DNA from: Chitinophagaceae bacterium UBA3961
GTDB lineage: Bacteria > Bacteroidota > Bacteroidia > Chitinophagales > Chitinophagaceae
Direction: 5' to 3'
Assembly (NCBI GenBank): GCA_002385265.1
Contig: DGDD01000156.1
Location: forward strand, 1-6,401
DNA length: 6,401 nucleotides
The position numbers and the translations under genes were made by a program. Positions within the stretch are counted from its first letter, which is position 1; every line of letters starts with the position of its first letter. Positions 1-3,653 of this stretch are shown here, piece after piece. The notes beneath the pieces were generated by a model. It saw nothing but the letters and a program-made list of their open reading frames with translations, did not search any database and was not told the origin of the DNA.

Positions 1-425
1 ACGGTACTATGATTTATTCTTTAAAGTATCCGGAACTGTTTGCAGCAGCTGCGCCATTAAGCGCTGCGGTACTCGATGATAATGCCATCGAAACTTTGGG
101 AGATGAGTCTTGGAATTTCCCTTTTGGTCCATTATACGGAAGAAATCTTAAGGGCAAAGACAGGCTCACTAAAGCTTGGTATGACAATTCGGTGCTGAAA
201 ATTGTAGAACAAAAATCGGCCGGCGATCTCAGTAAAGTTCGCTATTGGATCGATTGTGGTGACGACGATTTCTTGACAAAAGGAAACTGCTTGCTCCACA
301 TCGCCCTCACTGAAAAACGGGTGCCGCACGAATTTAGAGTAAGAGAAGGTGCCCATACATGGACCTATTGGAGAACAGGGATTGTTGACGCACTTCAATT
401 TATTGGTCAAAGTTTTCATCAGTAA
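1..425 (+). CDS. Alpha/beta hydrolase, esterase-D-like (C-terminal part, cut by window start)
   Basis: The reading frame is open from the window edge (first whole codon at position 3) to TAA at 423-425, so the N-terminal half is missing; the ATG at 9 is internal. The first residues (G-T-M-I-Y-S-L-K-Y-P-E-L-F, then AAAAPLS) match the stretch after the nucleophile elbow of esterase-D/enterochelin-esterase-type hydrolases, usually SxGGYG. The split codon ending in 'ac' at 1-2 fits that Tyr, so the catalytic Ser should lie a few codons upstream. A likely catalytic Asp is in the CGDDDF segment (codons near 261-269), and the catalytic His is in GAHTW, codon 354-356, in the family's typical G-x-H-x-W setting. 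The family hydrolyses carboxylic esters, often acyl groups on sugars or siderophores; the substrate here cannot be told. Export cannot be judged without the N-terminus. The next gene starts 2 nt after the stop, indicating one transcript. Confidence 0.9.
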   Translation, partial: GTMIYSLKYPELFAAAAPLSAAVLDDNAIETLGDESWNFPFGPLYGRNLKGKDRLTKAWYDNSVLKIVEQKSAGDLSKVRYWIDCGDDDFLTKGNCLLHIALTEKRVPHEFRVREGAHTWTYWRTGIVDALQFIGQSFHQ

Positions 426-427
426 TC

Positions 428-1258
428 ATGAAGCCACTTATCTCGCTAATTGTATGTGTTTTCATTAGCGCCAATTTGTTTGCGCAAATGCCCGATACAA
501 GCATTTATTTATGGAGTGATCGCCCACAAATTAAATTGGATCAAGTTCCGAAATATGAAAACGGTCTGCTGACCAATATACATCACCCTTCAATTGATGT
601 TTATTTTCCCAAAGGAGGCAACAGATCGAAGGCGGTTGTTGTCATATTTCCGGGAGGAGGCCATCGAATACTGGTCTACAATTCTGAAGGGCGAGACGCC
701 GCAGTTTTCTTGAACGAACAGGGCCTCACAGCAGTAGTCGTGAAATATCGCTTGTTTCGAGAACATCCCGACCTATTCACAGACGCTGATGCCAAACAAG
801 ATGCGGCTCAAGCTATAAAGCTTGTAAAAAGGATGTGCAAAGCTTGGGATTTGGACTCCGCAAAAGTAGGAGTGATGGGCTTTTCTGCAGGAGGTGAAAT
901 GGTGAATTGGGTTGCTTATCAATCGATCAAAACGAACGAAGCTCTTAACAAAGTTAGTTCGTTGCCTGCTTTTCAAATTTTGGTATACCCGGGTCCCCTG
1001 GGGATTGCTGAGGCTTCTCCCAGACTGAACCCAATTCCGGCCTTTTTAGTAGCAGCCGATAATGACGAGTGCTGTTCAGCAACCATTGTAGCGCTTCTCA
1101 ATAAATACAGAGAAGCTAAGTTGCCGGTGGAAATGCATTTGTACCAGCAGGGAGACCACGCTTTTAATATGGGAAAAAGAACAAGTTTACGTTCGATAAA
1201 GGCTTGGCCCGATCGGTTAAAAGATTGGTTATTTGAAAATAAAATCAGTCTTCAATAA
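428..1258 (+). CDS. Secreted alpha/beta hydrolase (BD-FAE/acetylxylan-esterase-like)
   Basis: This 276-residue protein has a clear N-terminal signal peptide, with a hydrophobic stretch ending NLFA-Q at residues 17-20, so it is probably exported to the periplasm. Visible motifs follow the order of a compact alpha/beta hydrolase: oxyanion-hole loop PGGGH (75-79), the E-G-x-D-A-A-x-F-L segment and VVKYRL strand (87-109), nucleophile elbow GFSAGG with Ser153, acid loop AADNDE with Asp213 (or Asp211) as the likely charge relay, and G-D-H-A-F with His244. The triad therefore looks intact. This arrangement is known from Bacteroidota esterases that remove acetyl or feruloyl groups from plant polysaccharides and are often annotated as endoxylanases by old transfer; the real substrate is not evident. 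The start at 428 is chosen because it yields the signal peptide and lies 2 nt after the preceding hydrolase, suggesting translational coupling. No polysaccharide-utilisation transporter genes are visible nearby. Confidence 0.9.
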   Translation: MKPLISLIVCVFISANLFAQMPDTSIYLWSDRPQIKLDQVPKYENGLLTNIHHPSIDVYFPKGGNRSKAVVVIFPGGGHRILVYNSEGRDAAVFLNEQGLTAVVVKYRLFREHPDLFTDADAKQDAAQAIKLVKRMCKAWDLDSAKVGVMGFSAGGEMVNWVAYQSIKTNEALNKVSSLPAFQILVYPGPLGIAEASPRLNPIPAFLVAADNDECCSATIVALLNKYREAKLPVEMHLYQQGDHAFNMGKRTSLRSIKAWPDRLKDWLFENKISLQ

Positions 1259-1295
1259 TATTAAGTCAAATCAAAAGCAAATTAAAAGTATAGCT

Positions 1296-1988
1296 ATGAA
1301 AAAATGGAGTATCCTAATTGGATTCATATTGAGCATACAATTCAGCAATGCTCAAACTGTGAATAATCATAATAGTCTTCAACTGGAAGCTTATGATGTT
1401 AGTGGAAAGCCTTTAACAAGTATCCCCCAAAATGCAGAAGGCCACCCCTTTTTAAATGAGAACTGGGGAAAAGGATTGGTACGTCTTAGAAACGGTTATT
1501 GGATCAAATCAATTGATCTGCAGTTTAATTTATACGAAAACCAGCTCTATTTTCGAAAGAATAACAATGTATTCCTTTTTACCGATACTGTTAGCGAGTT
1601 CGTAATATCGTTCAATGTGGATGCTGAAAATACTGCCACCGGACATTATAAAAGCGGCTATCCCGCCATTGAAAAAAAGAACGCAGAAACATTCTATGAA
1701 ATTCTTGCGGAAGGCCAACAAGTTCATTTGTTGAAGCACAAATACAAAACGATGTTTGAAAAGAATGCGATAGGGGAAGCTAAAAGAATGGTTTATAAAG
1801 AAGGAGAGAACTACTTTTTATATTTACCGGCTACCAATAAAATCATACGTATCCGACTATCGGCCTCAAGTTTAAAAGAAGCGCTGCCCGAAAAAGCTGC
1901 CGCTATTGACGCGTTTATGGCGGAGAAGAAATACAAATTAAAGAATGAAGATCAAGTAACAGCTCTTATTGTTTATTTGAATCAATAA
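1296..1988 (+). CDS. Secreted protein of unknown function (Bacteroidota-type)
   Basis: With the start at 1296 the protein has 230 residues and begins with a textbook signal peptide: MKKW, a hydrophobic core, then SNA-Q at residues 17-20. An in-frame ATG at 1233 would add 21 polar, Lys/Asn/Ser-rich residues ahead of it and overlap the upstream gene by 26 nt, so I reject it. I cannot assign a domain. The mature part shows an L-R-N-G-Y turn followed by amphipathic beta strands (N-L-Y-E-N-Q-L-Y-F-R), a Gly/Tyr-containing middle, a basic segment with H-L-L-K-H-K-Y-K, and a Lys/Glu-rich C-terminal helix ending in a V-T-A-L-I-V-Y-L-N-Q segment. From memory, similar secreted proteins of about 220-250 residues occur in many Bacteroidota without a known role. 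No lipobox Cys, membrane helix or catalytic motif is visible. It lies 37 nt after the hydrolase and 5 nt before the next gene, so it is probably part of the same transcript. Confidence 0.82.
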   Translation: MKKWSILIGFILSIQFSNAQTVNNHNSLQLEAYDVSGKPLTSIPQNAEGHPFLNENWGKGLVRLRNGYWIKSIDLQFNLYENQLYFRKNNNVFLFTDTVSEFVISFNVDAENTATGHYKSGYPAIEKKNAETFYEILAEGQQVHLLKHKYKTMFEKNAIGEAKRMVYKEGENYFLYLPATNKIIRIRLSASSLKEALPEKAAAIDAFMAEKKYKLKNEDQVTALIVYLNQ

Positions 1989-1993
1989 TTGTT

Positions 1994-2500
1994 ATGGTTA
2001 CTTATACAACCAATATTTATAAGTTCGATAAGAAAGGAGAGAAATCAGGGTGGACCTATATTGAAGTTCCGGCAGATATTGCAGCGCAAATTAAGCCCAA
2101 AACAAAAGTTTCATTTAAAGTAAAAGGAAAGATAGATCAATATAAGATCAAGCAAGTCAGTTTACTACCTATGGGGAATGGTTCCTTTATTATGCCCTTG
2201 AACGGAGATATGCGAAAGCAAATTCGGAAGAAAGAAGGCGCAATGGTAACCGTTACTTTAAGTGAAGATAAAGAGGATTATAAACTTGATACTGAGTTGG
2301 TTGATTGTATCAAAGACGATCCTGCTGCTTTTGAGATGTTCTCAAAATTTACAAAAGGAACACAAAATTATTATAGTAAATGGGTGCAGGCTGCGAAAAC
2401 GGATGCCACCCGTGTGAAAAGAATTGCAATGGCTGTATCGGCTTTGTCGCGAGGACTTGAGTTCGGTGCGATGCTAAAAGAAAAATCCCGCTCAATTTGA
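1994..2500 (+). CDS. DUF1905 / YdeI (OmpD-associated) family protein
   Basis: A 168-residue protein without signal peptide or membrane segment, so probably cytoplasmic. Residues about 3-90 fit the DUF1905 beta-barrel: the K-S-G-W-T-Y-I-E-V-P segment (17-26), V-x-F-K-V-K-G-K-I-D (39-48), G-N-G-S-F-I-M-P-L (61-69), then basic K-Q-I-R-K-K-E-G (75-82) leading into a hydrophobic strand. Residues about 100-160 fit the helical YdeI/OmpD-associated domain: L-V-D-C-I-K-D-D-P-A-A-F, then Y-Y-S-K-W-V-Q-A-A-K with T-R-V-K-R-I. This two-domain order is common in Bacteroidota proteins. The biochemical role is not established; enterobacterial YdeI was linked to stress or peptide resistance, which should not be transferred here. 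The gene starts 5 nt after the preceding stop and is the last of the plus-strand run. Its final codons form the left arm and loop of the terminator hairpin. Confidence 0.87.
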   Translation: MVTYTTNIYKFDKKGEKSGWTYIEVPADIAAQIKPKTKVSFKVKGKIDQYKIKQVSLLPMGNGSFIMPLNGDMRKQIRKKEGAMVTVTLSEDKEDYKLDTELVDCIKDDPAAFEMFSKFTKGTQNYYSKWVQAAKTDATRVKRIAMAVSALSRGLEFGAMLKEKSRSI

Positions 2501-2511
2501 GCGGGATTTTT
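2481..2511. terminator. Bidirectional intrinsic terminator overlapping a coding end
   Basis: A perfect inverted repeat pairs 2481-2493 with 2499-2511 (13 bp, GC core CCCGCTC/GAGCGGG), and 2494 can also pair with 2498, leaving a 3-nt loop. The outer A5/T5 arms give a U-tract in either direction (T 2507-2512 on plus; the A-run at 2481-2485 on minus). It lies between two convergent genes, 7 nt before the minus-strand stop codon at 2518-2520, so it can end both transcripts. The last codons and the TGA (2498-2500) of the plus-strand gene lie inside the hairpin. Confidence 0.9.
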
Positions 2512-2517
2512 TAATTC

Positions 2518-2829
2518 TTACCAGCGGCTATTGCTATTGCTGAATGAGCGGCGGTTGTTGTTGTTGTTACCATTAGAAGGTCTTTCTTCTTTTGGACGAG
2601 CAACCATTACTTTAATGGTTCTTCCGTCTACAACTGCACCATCCAACTCCTGGATTGCTTTTTGACCAGCTTCATCATCGCTCATTTCTACGAATCCGAA
2701 ACCTTTACTGCGTCTTGTGAATTTGTCTGTAATCACTTTAGCAGATGTAACATCGCCATAATCAGCGAAATAACTTCTTAAGTCTTCATCTTGTACGTTG
2801 AAGCTTAAGTTTGAAACATAAATGTTCAT
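2518..2829 (-). CDS. Small single-RRM RNA-binding protein
   Basis: A 103-residue protein consisting of one RNA recognition motif (about residues 2-79) and a short polar tail. RNP2 is I-Y-V-S-N-L (3-8) and RNP1 is K-G-F-G-F-V-E-M (42-49), so the RNA-stacking aromatics Tyr4, Phe44 and Phe46 are all present; the usual final position of RNP1 is Met instead of an aromatic. The tail (80-103) is rich in Asn, Ser and Arg with five consecutive Asn (88-92) and ends S-R-W; related bacterial proteins more often have Gly-rich tails. Such proteins bind single-stranded RNA and in cyanobacteria are often cold-induced; roles in Bacteroidota are described as post-transcriptional regulation, and the targets here are unknown. 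The ATG at 2829-2827 is the natural start because RNP2 follows at once. It is convergent with the YdeI-like gene, divergent from queD, and apparently transcribed alone. Confidence 0.95.
   Translation of the reverse strand: MNIYVSNLSFNVQDEDLRSYFADYGDVTSAKVITDKFTRRSKGFGFVEMSDDEAGQKAIQELDGAVVDGRTIKVMVARPKEERPSNGNNNNNRRSFSNSNSRW
2554..2568. repeat. (GTT)5 trinucleotide repeat in the RRM gene
   Basis: Five tandem GTT units on the plus strand (AAC on the coding strand) encode the five-Asn run, residues 88-92, in the tail of the RRM protein. Gain or loss of units would keep the frame and only change the length of the tail. Confidence 0.9.
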
Positions 2830-2944
2830 TCTTGAATCAAATAATAAATAAATAAATACTTGAGAGAAAGCTTGTAAAGAAGACTAACCTATTAGCGGAA
2901 AAAAACTAGCAGAAAATCATTCACTTAACAAATGCGATAACACT

Positions 2945-2965
2945 CAAATTAACGATACGAAGATA
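2945..2965 (-). promoter_or_regulatory. Candidate -7 boxes for the RRM gene
   Basis: Read on the minus strand, 2965-2958 is TATCTTCG, one mismatch from the Bacteroidota -7 consensus TAnnTTTG, with TTAG 19 nt upstream as a poor -33 element. A second candidate, TTAATTTG at 2952-2945, also has one mismatch, with TTTT 19 nt upstream. Either would place the start site about 110-130 nt before the ATG. The call is weak because neither has a proper TTTG at -33. Confidence 0.4.
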
Positions 2966-2969
2966 CGAA
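2954..2969. repeat. 8-bp tandem repeat GATACGAA x2
   Basis: Two exact adjacent copies, 2954-2961 and 2962-2969, the second followed by G. They overlap the minus-strand -7 candidate, so they could be a protein-binding site or chance. Confidence 0.6.
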
Positions 2970-2985
2970 GGAAAACCGGATTTGC

Positions 2986-3030
2986 TAATTATTAATTGAT
3001 AATTAACAATTTAGCTAAACTAGTTGCTAA
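2986..3030. repeat. Cluster of AT-rich inverted repeats, possible operator or RNA structure
   Basis: TAATTAT (2986-2992) and ATAATTA (2999-3005) form a perfect 7-bp inverted repeat with a 6-nt spacer. Next to it TTAGC (3011-3015) and GCTAA (3026-3030) flank the palindrome AACTAGTT (3018-3025). The cluster lies upstream of both divergent genes. It resembles dyad operator sites, but AT-rich sequence yields such repeats easily, so function is only suggested. Confidence 0.5.
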
Positions 3031-3069
3031 GTGTTTGATTATCATAGGTTTCAAAAATGAGCTCTTCTG

Positions 3070-3099
3070 TTTAAAGATTCGAAAACAATCGTAACTTCG
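3070..3099 (+). promoter_or_regulatory. Candidate promoter for queD
   Basis: TAACTTCG at 3092-3099 matches TAnnTTTG with one change, and TTTA at 3070-3073 matches the TTTG -33 element with one change at an 18-nt spacing. The start site would fall near 3104-3107, leaving a leader of about 10-13 nt before the ATG at 3117, which suits a gene without a Shine-Dalgarno site. Confidence 0.6.
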
Positions 3100-3116
3100 C
3101 GCCTCAATTATTCGGT

Positions 3117-3470
3117 ATGCTGATTTTTAAAGAGTTTACTTTTGATTCTGCGCATTTTCTTCCCAATGTTCCTGAAGGGCATAAATGCAAAAATATGCAT
3201 GGGCATACCTATCGTTTGCGAGTGTGGATTGAAGACCAACCCGACCCCGTTTTAGGCTGGGTAATGGACTTCGCGGTGCTAAAAGCTATCGTGAAACCGG
3301 TGGTTGCTCAACTAGACCACAAATGTATGAACGATGTTCCCGGACTTGACAATCCAACTTGTGAACTGATTGCTGTTTGGATCTGGAATCAATTGAAACC
3401 TTCCCTTCCCAAAATGATCCGAATCGAACTCCATGAAACCCCTACTTCGGGTGTTATTTACGAAGGCTAA
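3117..3470 (+). CDS. queD: 6-carboxy-5,6,7,8-tetrahydropterin synthase (QueD)
   Basis: This enzyme turns 7,8-dihydroneopterin triphosphate into 6-carboxytetrahydropterin, releasing acetaldehyde and triphosphate, the second step towards queuosine and other 7-deazapurines. The 117-residue protein matches E. coli QueD (about 120 residues) along its whole length. Zinc ligands are His13 (D-S-A-H-F), His28 and His30 (M-H-G-H). The catalytic Cys is Cys24 in G-H-K-C-K-N-M-H-G-H, with Asp67-His68 in the L-D-H motif; the pterin-anchoring Glu is Glu107 in L-H-E-T-P. Shared stretches recalled from E. coli QueD include V-P-E-G-H-K-C, G-W-x-x-D-F, N-D-x-P-G-L-x-N-P-T and the W-I-W helix, which favour QueD over mammalian-type PTPS. 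The protein is soluble and cytoplasmic. It stands alone between the divergent RRM gene and smc; no queC, queE or queF is seen here. The start at 3117 puts the core strand at the N-terminus as in the family. Confidence 0.96.
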   Translation: MLIFKEFTFDSAHFLPNVPEGHKCKNMHGHTYRLRVWIEDQPDPVLGWVMDFAVLKAIVKPVVAQLDHKCMNDVPGLDNPTCELIAVWIWNQLKPSLPKMIRIELHETPTSGVIYEG

Positions 3471-3653
3471 GTTTAATATTCAAGGTCATTATTGCTGCAA
3501 ATCAACGCTTTTTGTCCACAAACCCGCCATGGGCAAAGAATGGGTATTTCTGTGTGTATAAGTCGTGAATAAGATATGAAAGCAGGATGCCTTGAGGGTG
3601 GTATTTTACATGTTCCTTAGTTTATATTTGCGACCTGCTAAAAATTATCAATT
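3471..3653. other. Intergenic region between queD and smc
   Basis: 183 bp with no supported gene. I see no convincing intrinsic terminator for queD: the T-run near 3510 has no hairpin before it, and the short dyad around the CCATGG site is not followed by a T-run. The right end contains the smc promoter box. Read-through from queD into smc is therefore possible. Confidence 0.6.
3623..3630 (+). promoter_or_regulatory. -7 box of the smc promoter
   Basis: TATATTTG is an exact match to the Bacteroidota -7 consensus TAnnTTTG and lies 23 nt before the GTG start, predicting a leader of roughly 15-18 nt. A good TTTG at -33 is not visible (the region near 3600 is G-rich), so the box rests on the -7 match and its position. 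Confidence 0.65.

Larger units (their letters stand above)
2830..3116. other. Divergent intergenic region between the RRM gene and queD
   Basis: A 287-bp AT-rich stretch without a convincing ORF. From left to right it holds an A/T-rich leader with three TAAA/AATA-type repeats next to the RRM start (2841-2858), candidate minus-strand -7 boxes (2945-2965), an 8-bp tandem repeat GATACGAA (2954-2969), a cluster of inverted repeats (2986-3030), and a plus-strand promoter candidate for queD (3070-3099). If the minus-strand promoter call is right, the RRM mRNA has an untranslated leader of roughly 110-130 nt, whereas queD would have one of only about 10-15 nt. Confidence 0.7.

Noticed and set aside
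132..976. Minus-strand open frames opposite the two hydrolases
   Set aside because: Composition is shadow-like, and the plus-strand frames carry clear catalytic motifs over the same interval.
1233..1295. Earlier in-frame ATG for the secreted unknown protein
   Set aside because: It would overlap the upstream hydrolase gene and place 21 polar residues before a perfect signal peptide; the ATG at 1296 fits far better.
3505..3560. Possible terminator hairpin after queD
   Set aside because: Only short, bulged pairings (such as CACA/TGTG with CCC/GGG) can be drawn and no T-run follows them.
3530..3562. Ten-codon ORF in the queD-smc gap
   Set aside because: It is too short, has no supporting context, and expected by chance.
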